Origin: Bacteroidia bacterium
GTDB lineage: Bacteria; Bacteroidota; Bacteroidia; Palsa-965
Direction of reading: 5' to 3'
Length of the DNA stretch: 64,000 nt
Assembly (NCBI GenBank): GCA_025454955.1
Contig: JALONL010000006.1
Span: forward strand, 1 to 64,000
Below the pieces are notes generated by a model. That model was not told the origin of the DNA. It saw only the letters and a program-made list of their open reading frames with translations, and made no database searches. Positions 26,800 through 34,856 of the stretch are shown piece by piece. A program made the position numbers and the translations under genes. Positions within the stretch are counted from its first letter, which is position 1, and the number at the start of each line of letters is the position of its first letter.

Positions 26800-27906
26800 T
26801 TATTGGGGCGGAATCATGAGCCTGTCGATGTAGAAATAAATTTCTTTCATCGTCGGGTTTGATGAAGGCAGTGAATGATCTGGCTGAGGGAGTGAGTTAA
26901 CCAGTACATTTTCTACTTTATCGTTATGAAGCGTTACGTTGAAGTAATGTTCTTCTCTCAGCGGTACAGGATTGGTTGATTCAAACACAATCGGATTTAG
27001 TCCGCCAATCAGAATACCGGGTGTGGGTTGATAATTCGTTATAGGTTGAAATTCAGGGATTGGAATTGTTCCTTGAACAAAATTAGTTTTGAGAAATGGC
27101 CCCATTACCGCCGAATAATAGCCACTCTCAATAAACCGGGGTATGATATAGTATCTCCACATTACTTCTTTGGCCAGAAACTCATAATCGAACATAGCAT
27201 TTGCGGCATACAGCGGAGCCGATGTACCAAGCTGATAGCACAGCGAAATCATGGCCAGCACTTCGCCGGGTTGTATGTTGTCGCCCACATAATAACGACG
27301 ACTGGTTACAGCACTGGTCGAATCGGTGAAACGTACTTCGTAATAGCCCGGCTGCATTGCTGAAAGATCAATCACTGCCTGACGTGTAGCCGCAATGCCC
27401 GAAGTAATGGTTTGCGCCTGCACAATGGTTCCGGTAATGTCAAACACTTCCAGCGTATTGCTGCCGCCTGTTACCTGAACACTTTCGCTGAAACGCGGCG
27501 AACGATAACCGTCGAGAAATTCTACGGTAAGCGGAACCGGAATTACGGGCGAACTGGTTACGGTGGCTTTCAAAAAAACAGGCTTACCGGGCGTGTATGT
27601 GCCTGCTCCCAGATCGAGATGGGTAATGTTCATGAACTCGGTCACTGCATTCAGCTTCAGTTTGAAGTTGAATATTTGTTTGCCTTTCAGTTCAACCGAG
27701 GGTGTGCCGGGTGTGGCATTGGTGGAGCGATACATCACCAGTCCGCCTTTGCCGGTGTTGCGGAAAACCATTCTTCCGCGGCCCAGCAGGTCTTCGCACG
27801 AAGCGGTAGGTTCAAGTTTCAGCATGTTGTTTACTGCAAACTCATCGGCAAAATACTCGTGGCGGAGTTGTATGCTGAATGCTTTATGATACGTGATAAT
27901 ACTCAT
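26800..27906 (-). CDS. Conserved eCIS-locus protein of unknown function
   Basis: The 368-aa protein (MSIITYHKAFSIQLRHEYFAD) has no signal peptide. It is beta-rich, with an Ig-like segment near residues 110-200 (TPGKPVFLKATVTSS ... LTVEFLDGYRSPRFSESVQV). Its start is 2 nt from the stop of the DUF4255 gene and it precedes the sheath genes. I believe such proteins accompany DUF4255 genes in Bacteroidota eCIS loci, perhaps as cap or cap-adaptor parts, but this is inference from position. No catalytic motif was seen. Confidence 0.7.
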   Translation of the reverse strand: MSIITYHKAFSIQLRHEYFADEFAVNNMLKLEPTASCEDLLGRGRMVFRNTGKGGLVMYRSTNATPGTPSVELKGKQIFNFKLKLNAVTEFMNITHLDLGAGTYTPGKPVFLKATVTSSPVIPVPLTVEFLDGYRSPRFSESVQVTGGSNTLEVFDITGTIVQAQTITSGIAATRQAVIDLSAMQPGYYEVRFTDSTSAVTSRRYYVGDNIQPGEVLAMISLCYQLGTSAPLYAANAMFDYEFLAKEVMWRYYIIPRFIESGYYSAVMGPFLKTNFVQGTIPIPEFQPITNYQPTPGILIGGLNPIVFESTNPVPLREEHYFNVTLHNDKVENVLVNSLPQPDHSLPSSNPTMKEIYFYIDRLMIPPQ

Positions 27907-27908
27907 GA

Positions 27909-28517
27909 CTAAAGCTGATTAACAGATAAATCAATTGTGCCGATGGGCACCTGCACTCCGGTAACGCGTTTCTCCTGATAGGTAAGCATACGCACACGGT
28001 AAAGCGCCGAAGGCATATACTTGGCTCCAATCACCGACCAGAAATTGTATTGCTGCTCGAAACTGAATGAATACAATTCCACAATCAGTTTTTTGATCGA
28101 CGCATCAAGCGCGGGCGAATTATCAGAGGTAAACACATTCTTTCCCTGGAAGAAACCAATTACGTACGAAAGCTGTTTCAATCCTTCTTCATACTCCGGT
28201 GTAATCGTGTTGCTTCCTCCGCTCGACCCGATAAAGTTGGCCGAGATGAGCACGTACAAATTCAAACGCAGTTCGGGATTGAAGTACTCCACATCGCCGT
28301 TCAGTGCGCGGCCCGATGTGCGCTGGTCTTTCATTACACGCTCTTCTTCCACATTGATAAGTGAAATACCAAGTGTGTTCGACGGAATAACCACTTTGCC
28401 ATCGGCATCGGCTACATTCGAAAGTTTGATCTGAGGAGGAAGCGACAACGTAGTGGCCTGTACGCCGAGGTAGTCGTTCAACTCATCAGTAAGAAATTTC
28501 ATGGCTTGATTAATCAT
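27909..28517 (-). CDS. DUF4255 (Pvc16/Afp16 N-terminal-like) tail terminator/cap protein
   Basis: The 202-aa protein fits DUF4255: LTDELNDYL near the start, GISLINVEEERVMKDQRT near residue 50, then ELRLNLYVLISANF and YEEGLKQLSYVIGFFQGKNVFT. This family, known as Afp16/Pvc16, terminates the tube and sheath and caps the particle. Length agrees with the minimal domain. It is the second gene of the operon, after a fibre gene (30-nt gap). Confidence 0.88.
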   Translation of the reverse strand: MINQAMKFLTDELNDYLGVQATTLSLPPQIKLSNVADADGKVVIPSNTLGISLINVEEERVMKDQRTSGRALNGDVEYFNPELRLNLYVLISANFIGSSGGSNTITPEYEEGLKQLSYVIGFFQGKNVFTSDNSPALDASIKKLIVELYSFSFEQQYNFWSVIGAKYMPSALYRVRMLTYQEKRVTGVQVPIGTIDLSVNQL

Positions 28518-28547
28518 GATCGGAAACAGATATAAAGGCTTGATAAA

Positions 28548-30254
28548 TCAGATGAATCGCAAAAACAACGTGGCTGAATGAATGGCTATTGTTCCTGGAC
28601 CTGTAGGCCTGCGGCCTACTATAGAAATCAGGGTGTTGGCATTGTTGCTTATTACTGACTCTCCAGATATGGGCGAACGTGCTACAAGCGCAGAAGGCGA
28701 AAGCGCAACCATCGACTGAGACAGAAATGTAAGGGGATTTACAGCTGTATCAACCGAGAGGGCGAGATCGCAGGTAGTGCCTGAGGGAAGACGGTATCCA
28801 TAACGTGCTTTGATGCCCACAAAAGTAGCCCCGGGATACATCTCAGCCAGATCGCCAAGTACAAACAACCCCAAACGAGACCATGCGGTGCCGCCAACCG
28901 GAACTCCTACACCGGTAAACGGAATGGAAACCATTACCACACTTCTCACCGATTCATCCACATATTTTTTCGTGGTCGGATGATAGTTTTCTGTCGGTAC
29001 ATAAATTCCGGTGTTGGTGCGGCTGAGGAAATTGGCATCCGCATCGTCCACATACTTCTTGGTGGCCGGATTAAAGTCAGCACCCGGAGTATAGCTGCTC
29101 GTGTTTGTTAAACTCAGAAAATTCCGGCTGTAATTATCCACATATTGTTTGGTGGCCGGATGGTATGTGTCTGAAGGTATGAACGGAATCCGGTTTGTTT
29201 TACTCAGAAAGTTAGCATCACCTTCATCCACATATTGTTTGGTGGCCGGATGAAAACTATCGCTGGGCGTATAGCTCAGGGTGTTGGTTTTGGCCAGAAA
29301 ATCGTTGAGTGTGACGTTCGTTTGTTTAAGTCCTCCGATGTTCGAAATGATTGGAATTGTTGACTCTGCTGCCCCGGGCAATTTGGCAATTAGATTGGCA
29401 TCCAGCTCATTCACCATTGTTTGCAGGTTGGTGGCCGTATAACCTGCAGGCGCATTCACGGGAATATTTTCGGCAGTGGCCGAAGCCGGCATAAAACTGC
29501 CCGCATTTACTCCTGCATCCTGAATTTCATTGCCACCAAGACTGCTGATGAAATTTCCCGGCTCAGAGATTCCGCCCTGGAGTCGTGGCACTACAGCTAA
29601 ACTCAGCCCGCTGTCAACCGGCCTTTGCTGAAGATCAAACGAAACCACATTGCCGGTGGCGCCTGTAAACGCATCGGTTTTTCCGGCAAGTTGCGAGGTG
29701 GTCCAGTTCAAAAGCTGAGCAAGAGCAGCCTGAACATTGCTTTCGGTAATTACGCCTGTGGGCGTAAATACCACTTGTGTGGCTGTGGGCAAGAACACAT
29801 TTTCACTGTTGTCAACCTTCTGCCACTGGCTGCCGTTGTAAATAATCCAGTCGCCCACCTGCCAGTCGGTAATTCCGTTTATCGAAGTGGTGCCCGCAAC
29901 CGTTACCACATAGTACTGGCCTTTCACTCCTGCATTGTTTTGCAGCGCGGGCGTATTGCTTTGCGCATTCCACGTACCCATGTACGTAACCGCTCCGGCC
30001 GACATTACCGGCTGCCAGTGGTCCGACTGAAATGTACCCGTTGTTTCGGTGGTACACACAAACAGGCTGTTGTCAAACAAAGTGGTATCGCCGGGCAAAT
30101 AAGAACGCGAAGATTCATACACCCGTAAACCAATCCGGTGGCGGTCGTCGTACAAATGCATCATCGAATCAATCAAACTGGCAAACTGGGATGCCGTTGG
30201 CTTATCGCCCGATTCGAAGAAGGATTTTAACAGATCTTTTGATAACAGGGGCAT
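28548..30254 (-). CDS. Tail-fibre-like protein with tandem repeats
   Basis: The 568-aa protein starts LLSKDLLKSFFESGDKPTA, resembling the anchor of the other fibre protein. Around residues 325-445 it has four repeats of about 29 residues (FLSKTNTLSYTPSDSFHPAT and KQYVDEGDAN pattern), a style common in phage and eCIS fibres. The C-terminal 120 residues look like a receptor-binding tip (VMVSIPFTGVGVPVGGTAW ... ATLFLRFI). It is the first gene of the eCIS operon, separate from the other fibre gene. It probably helps set the target range. Confidence 0.78.
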   Translation of the reverse strand: MPLLSKDLLKSFFESGDKPTASQFASLIDSMMHLYDDRHRIGLRVYESSRSYLPGDTTLFDNSLFVCTTETTGTFQSDHWQPVMSAGAVTYMGTWNAQSNTPALQNNAGVKGQYYVVTVAGTTSINGITDWQVGDWIIYNGSQWQKVDNSENVFLPTATQVVFTPTGVITESNVQAALAQLLNWTTSQLAGKTDAFTGATGNVVSFDLQQRPVDSGLSLAVVPRLQGGISEPGNFISSLGGNEIQDAGVNAGSFMPASATAENIPVNAPAGYTATNLQTMVNELDANLIAKLPGAAESTIPIISNIGGLKQTNVTLNDFLAKTNTLSYTPSDSFHPATKQYVDEGDANFLSKTNRIPFIPSDTYHPATKQYVDNYSRNFLSLTNTSSYTPGADFNPATKKYVDDADANFLSRTNTGIYVPTENYHPTTKKYVDESVRSVVMVSIPFTGVGVPVGGTAWSRLGLFVLGDLAEMYPGATFVGIKARYGYRLPSGTTCDLALSVDTAVNPLTFLSQSMVALSPSALVARSPISGESVISNNANTLISIVGRRPTGPGTIAIHSATLFLRFI

Positions 30255-30643
30255 ATCTACACTGTTTTTACTTTGTACTTAAAATGCGGCTGACAAATAC
30301 AAGTTATTGGGAGCCGGGGTTAGTCAGTCATATCTGACACTGCAAATTTGGCCTCCCAAAAAGCCAAAGTCAAGAGAAATTTTCGCCGGAATTTTCATAG
30401 GATTGGCCTGTTGATAACTTGATAAAACGTTGATTTATTGCATTTTAACGTTTTTAAAAAGGGCCAAAATTTACAGACAATAAATTTGTTGATGGTATCG
30501 TTTTTTCTTTACACTTTTTCTAATTTTAACAAAATCTCACATTCTAACCGTTTTCAAACAGATAATCGGGGTATTTCAAAACTATTTTTTATTAAAATAG
30601 TTATTCCAGTAAATTATATATATTGTATTATAATATTAAAATA
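30255..30643. other. AT-rich intergenic region upstream of the eCIS operon
   Basis: No credible gene is present; the short open frames here are AT-rich noise. The region must hold the promoter of the eCIS operon on the minus strand. I found no clear TAnnTTTG box; the best partial match on the minus strand is TGTATTTG at 30294-30301, without a good upstream TTTG. Confidence 0.5.
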
Positions 30644-30668
30644 AAAAGCGGCCATTCGGGCCGCTTTT
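30644..30668 (-). terminator. Intrinsic terminator of the amidase gene
   Basis: AAAAGCGGCC and GGCCGCTTTT form a 10-bp stem with a 5-nt ATTCG loop, located 22 nt after the amidase stop. The stem ends in four T on the minus strand. It isolates the amidase from the eCIS operon. Confidence 0.8.
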
Positions 30669-30690
30669 ATTATCTCAAAAAAACACGCTT

Positions 30691-31503
30691 TTACACCTTC
30701 ACCACTCCTCCGCTCCAGAAGAAATTTCCTTTCCCGTCGGCATACCAGGTGCTGTTGTTATTAATCGCATCGCCGGTAACGGCCTGGGTGGCGGTTAAAA
30801 TGGTTCCTGCGGCCACGGTTTGCTTAATGGCCGATCGGATGCCGGGTTTTCCTGCACGGATATTGAGTTTTACCGTAGCCTTTACCGTAATGGGCCATTG
30901 CGCGGCGGGAGGCTCGGGTGTGACCGGTGCCGTGTTGCCGGTGCATTCCCTGTATTCTTCCACCACGTCGCGCAGCAACTGCTCGTAGGTGCGGCGGCTC
31001 TGGGCCAAACCGGTAACCGGATCGGTTTTGCGGCGTGGATCGAGGAAAAAGTGGCCGGTAATGGCTTTGGCCGGATCAAGCTCAAATTTCCAGCATAAAT
31101 AAGCCAGCACCCACACATAACGTTTGTAGGCTTCGTCGGCATTTATGTTGCTGCCGTAGCAGTATTCCACACCTATGGCCGAGTCGTTGGCATTCACGCC
31201 GTAAAGCTGGTTATCGGTGGTTACGTTGTAATGTACGTGCCACGCTTTTTCGGGCGTTCCGGTAAGTGCGGGCACACATTCTATTATTTCCTTATCGTCC
31301 ACAAAAATGTGGGCCGATGCGCTCATGTCGTTGCGCGAGTTCTGATAGTAACGCACATTTTGCGCCGCCGTAGAACGCGGGTTGCCTGTATCGTGTGCCA
31401 CCAGAAACACCACTTTATTTATCAGCCTGCCTGAACGGCGTTTGCTGGGCGCATCAATGTAACGGGCTATGATGGAATATTTCTGTTCAAATGTTGTGCT
31501 CAT
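30691..31503 (-). CDS. N-acetylmuramoyl-L-alanine amidase with SH3-like tail
   Basis: The 270-aa protein has an Amidase_2/PGRP-type zinc amidase domain (about residues 25-190). The metal-ligand regions are VAHDTGNP (His at about 34), the His in EKAWHVHYN, and GHFFLDPRRKTDP. A C-terminal bacterial-SH3-like domain (about 210-270, VKLNIRAGKPGIRS ... GNFFWSGG) should bind the wall. It cleaves the amide bond between MurNAc and L-Ala. No signal peptide is visible, as in phage-type endolysins, so it may act after release from lysing cells. Position just before the eCIS operon hints at a lytic helper, but a terminator separates the two. Confidence 0.88.
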   Translation of the reverse strand: MSTTFEQKYSIIARYIDAPSKRRSGRLINKVVFLVAHDTGNPRSTAAQNVRYYQNSRNDMSASAHIFVDDKEIIECVPALTGTPEKAWHVHYNVTTDNQLYGVNANDSAIGVEYCYGSNINADEAYKRYVWVLAYLCWKFELDPAKAITGHFFLDPRRKTDPVTGLAQSRRTYEQLLRDVVEEYRECTGNTAPVTPEPPAAQWPITVKATVKLNIRAGKPGIRSAIKQTVAAGTILTATQAVTGDAINNNSTWYADGKGNFFWSGGVVKV

Positions 31504-31518
31504 GGCTTAGGGGTTTTA

Positions 31519-32760
31519 TCAGCCTGCGGCCGGTTCGTCGTTGGTGTTGTCGGTATTGTCGGCGTCTTGCGTATCGGTGTTGTTCAGCTTTTTACGCTCC
31601 TGCGTTTTCAAGGCCACATAAGTGCCCGAGCTTATGCCCATCAGTATCAGCATATTCTCGCTGATATCGGGCATCGAAAAATGCAGCCACGACTGCCGCA
31701 CAAAGTAAAACCCGATGAGCAGCGTCCAGATGAGCATCTGTACCCGGTGCAGCGAAGGAATTCCTGCCGCATCCGAAATAAGGTCTTTCCAGAAATTGCC
31801 CGATGCCTTACGGCCTTTCAGTTCGTTGGCATACCCCACAAAAGTGGAAAGCGCCGTGGTACCCACACTCATACCCAGCAGCACCAGCGACGAGGCACTC
31901 AAATCGGGCAGCACGCCGGTAATGCACCAGATATAGGTTTCGCAGAGTATGATAATTACTGTCCAGAACGCCAACTGCACTTTAGCCAGGCTGTACGAAG
32001 TTTCATCGGGTTTGAGGGTGGAATTATCGCCCGGCGCATCACGGAACATGGGCGATTTTCGGAAGTAGTAAAACAAAAATCCCATTAACACCGCAATACC
32101 CAAAAATATCAAGGCTCCCGTTTTATACACTATTATATAGGTAAAGGCGGTTTCTTTGGTGTTGGCTACCTCCAGTGCGGGAAGCACTGGTGTGCCAATG
32201 CTCAGTTTTACTTTCCGGGTAAATTGCCAGTTCACAATTTGCTGCAAAATATCCCAGGTAATCTGGTTAACCGACGAATCGCCGCGTTCGAGATAAAAGG
32301 TAAATACCGAGTCGTTATTGAAAAACAGCGGACGCACTTCGGGCAGGGGCATTCCGTTTATGGTCAGGCATAATTCGCTGCGCCAGCGAGGGTCACGCAG
32401 CCAGGGAGCCGGTTTGCTAAGCCTTACCAATACGTATGATTGCAGCCCGGCTTCTTTTCGCTCGGCAGGATTAAGGGCAGGTGTGGTGTTTTGTATGTCC
32501 ACCACACTTACTTTCTTGGCTTCTGTTTTCCAGTCGGCCAGTATATCGGCATCGGGGTTGAGGCCGCGGGCGCGATAATCGCCATAAATACTGCCTGTGG
32601 CGGTGGTTTTGCTTACCAGCTCTAAGTACGTTTTAAGCTGTTCATGTACCGTACTGTCTATGGCCGCAAGCTGGCCCGGGGTAAGCGAATCATTGTTTTG
32701 TGCAGGCACTTTTGCAAATGCAAATGCCATATAGAAACACAGAAGCAATTTTATTTTCAT
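31519..32760 (-). CDS. Hypothetical secreted/membrane protein, five or more TM segments
   Basis: I chose the start at 32760 (MKIKLLLCFYMAFAFAKVPAQ), which gives a signal peptide; an upstream ATG at 32910 adds 50 basic residues of no family type. The 413-aa protein has an exported N-terminal part of about 190 residues and then TM helices (YIIVYKTGALIFLGIAVLMG, AFWTVIIILCETYIWCI, LVLLGMSVGTTALSTFVG, MLIWTLLIGFYFVRQSW, ILMGISSGTYVALK), ending in a Asn/Asp-rich tail. I do not recognise the family. It starts the minus-strand unit that ends with the amidase (15-nt gap), so the two may be expressed together. Confidence 0.7.
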   Translation of the reverse strand: MKIKLLLCFYMAFAFAKVPAQNNDSLTPGQLAAIDSTVHEQLKTYLELVSKTTATGSIYGDYRARGLNPDADILADWKTEAKKVSVVDIQNTTPALNPAERKEAGLQSYVLVRLSKPAPWLRDPRWRSELCLTINGMPLPEVRPLFFNNDSVFTFYLERGDSSVNQITWDILQQIVNWQFTRKVKLSIGTPVLPALEVANTKETAFTYIIVYKTGALIFLGIAVLMGFLFYYFRKSPMFRDAPGDNSTLKPDETSYSLAKVQLAFWTVIIILCETYIWCITGVLPDLSASSLVLLGMSVGTTALSTFVGYANELKGRKASGNFWKDLISDAAGIPSLHRVQMLIWTLLIGFYFVRQSWLHFSMPDISENMLILMGISSGTYVALKTQERKKLNNTDTQDADNTDNTNDEPAAG

Positions 32761-33042
32761 TGGTGTAGAGGGTTTGTTGTTTAGCCAAAATACAATTCGG
32801 GAAAGGGGTTTTGCAAATTTTATTGCCCGTGAAAAATACCCCTTTTTGCCGAAAACCAATGTGGAAAAGGCTTTTGGCGTGTTATAGTTTTCAACAGATT
32901 TAGTTTGCAAAGAAAAATTTTGAGGAGCGAATCAGGTTTGCCTCAAAAAACCGTTCATTCCTTTCCGATTTTCATCGGGGTTCCGCTACAATCAGGGCTG
33001 GTTGAAATATCTCCTGTGCCTTGTCGGTATCCCCAAACCTGC

Positions 33043-34392
33043 TCAGCGATTAATCACCAACCGCTGCACACCCGTTCCCTGCTCTGTTTCCACGCGCATT
33101 ACATACACCCCGCGGGCAAGTTCGCCCACGGGCACACTCATGCGCGGGGCTGCCTGCTGGCGTTGCTGCATAGATATGCGGCCCTGCATGTCGGTTATGG
33201 TAATTTGCACATTGCCGGCTGTTGGCTGCGCAAATGCAATGGTCACTGTTTCCTGCGCCGGATTGGGAAACAATGCAAACTCCTGCGCCGTGGTTTCCTG
33301 CAACGGTGTAAACATATACGTCACCAGATACGCGGCATCCGTTACGCGGCGGTTGCTGTCTATGCCGCCGCAAAGCAGCACGGCATAGTCGTAGCTCTGG
33401 TACGGGCCCAGTTCGGCCAGTCCGCGCTGATCCATGGGCAGACCGGTGCCGGTGCAAACTGTCCAGCCGGGAGCAGCGGCATCAAGCTGTAAAATTTTTC
33501 CGGCAGGCTGCACGGTGCCGCTTCCGTTGTAGGCCAGCGCATTGAAATTGTACGATACATTGCTGCCACCCATCCACACCGGCGAAAAATTCACCTGCGG
33601 CGCATACCTGAAACCCGCTGCTGCCGTGCGGTAGCCGGGCGTGGCGGTTACGGTATCGGCTATGCTCCAGGTTATTTGCGTGGGGTTCTGCGCATCAATT
33701 ATGCCTTTGCGTATAAATGTGGTGGCCGGAAAATTAGTGCCATTGCCCGCGCCGCCGTAGTAGTAAATAGTATGCCCCTGTATCACACCCGATGCGCCGA
33801 AAACCCTGTAATTGCCCGCATTGGGCACAGGCGTACCTGCAGCCCAGGTATTGGTGCGCACATTGTAAATCTGTACATTGTTTACGTTGGCCGTGTTGCT
33901 CCATCCTGTTATTACATATATCAGACTATCGGCAAACACGGCCTGCACCTGATCGTCAATGGCCACAGGCACAGGCGCACCATCGGCAATATAGGCATTG
34001 GCCGAAATCACATAGCGGTGTACTTTGTTCGACGAAATTTCGTTGCCGTTGGCAAACACATGGTAGCCACCAATTATGTACACCGTATCGCCAATGCAGC
34101 TTGCCGACGAGGCAATTTTGCCCAGCGTATCGGGCAACGGGGCAATGGTGTCCCAACTGTTTGCCGCCACATTATACCTGAACGCCCTGCGCGTAATGCC
34201 CGACCAGATAAGCGAAGTATCAATGCCGCCATACGAGAACGCGTATAAACTGTTGCCCGCGCGGCCTTCGCACACAGCATTGTTGGCAATGCGCGCAGGC
34301 ATGGTTGCCACGGGTTGTACAAGCCAGTTGCCGCATTGTGCCGCGAGTTGGGTGGAAAGCGCCAGTAGTATAGCCGAAAGGTATATTCGCAT
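33043..34392 (-). CDS. Kelch-like secreted protein with T9SS type A sorting domain
   Basis: The start is placed at 34392 (MRIYLSAILLALSTQLAAQ) to give a proper signal peptide. The 449-aa protein contains Kelch-like blades (GKIASSASCIGDTVYIIGGY, DSLIYVITGW, HTIYYYGGAGN) forming a likely beta-propeller. It ends in the Por secretion tail (about residues 370-449: FALFPNPAQETVTIAFAQP ... GVYVMRVETEQGTG), so it should cross the outer membrane through the type IX system. The target or ligand is unknown. Kelch-T9SS proteins are common in gliding Bacteroidota. Confidence 0.85.
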   Translation of the reverse strand: MRIYLSAILLALSTQLAAQCGNWLVQPVATMPARIANNAVCEGRAGNSLYAFSYGGIDTSLIWSGITRRAFRYNVAANSWDTIAPLPDTLGKIASSASCIGDTVYIIGGYHVFANGNEISSNKVHRYVISANAYIADGAPVPVAIDDQVQAVFADSLIYVITGWSNTANVNNVQIYNVRTNTWAAGTPVPNAGNYRVFGASGVIQGHTIYYYGGAGNGTNFPATTFIRKGIIDAQNPTQITWSIADTVTATPGYRTAAAGFRYAPQVNFSPVWMGGSNVSYNFNALAYNGSGTVQPAGKILQLDAAAPGWTVCTGTGLPMDQRGLAELGPYQSYDYAVLLCGGIDSNRRVTDAAYLVTYMFTPLQETTAQEFALFPNPAQETVTIAFAQPTAGNVQITITDMQGRISMQQRQQAAPRMSVPVGELARGVYVMRVETEQGTGVQRLVINR

Positions 34393-34856
34393 AATGGCAA
34401 AGTAAGTAATAAATGTGTGTGCTATTTTGGCTAAGAACATTCATCTCTGAAAAAAAATTGAATTGTCGTTGAACAAAAAATGCTTCATAACATAGCTGTG
34501 TATGCCCATAGTTTACTTCAATCACAGAGATGGGTAAATCAATAACGCGCCCGGAACCGGAATCACCGGTAATTCATTCTTTTCTTTCGCATTACATCTT
34601 AACAAGTTTCATCATTTCGTGATGAGTAATTGTATTGGTCTTTTCTTGCAACATGGTTCATACAACTGTGCATATTTACAGTATTTTTTTATCAGGATGA
34701 AGAATAAAACGGGAGTGATGTATGCTTTTTCTTTACAGGTCGGTTTACCGAAAAACCAAAATACCGTAAATCAAAATTTTTGTCGGGCATCCTCAAAAAT
34801 GAATGCACATCACACACATTCTCCCCATCTTTACACTTTAAAAACCACACCGCAAC
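34393..34856. other. AT-rich intergenic region with divergent promoters
   Basis: No gene could be supported. The region separates the Kelch gene (minus) from the PolX-like gene (plus) and should hold promoters for both. No clear TAnnTTTG element, repeat or hairpin of note was seen. Confidence 0.5.

Noticed and set aside
30438..30644. 68-codon plus-strand ORF in the eCIS upstream region
   Set aside because: AT-rich and hydrophobic by composition only, runs into the terminator stem, with no family match.
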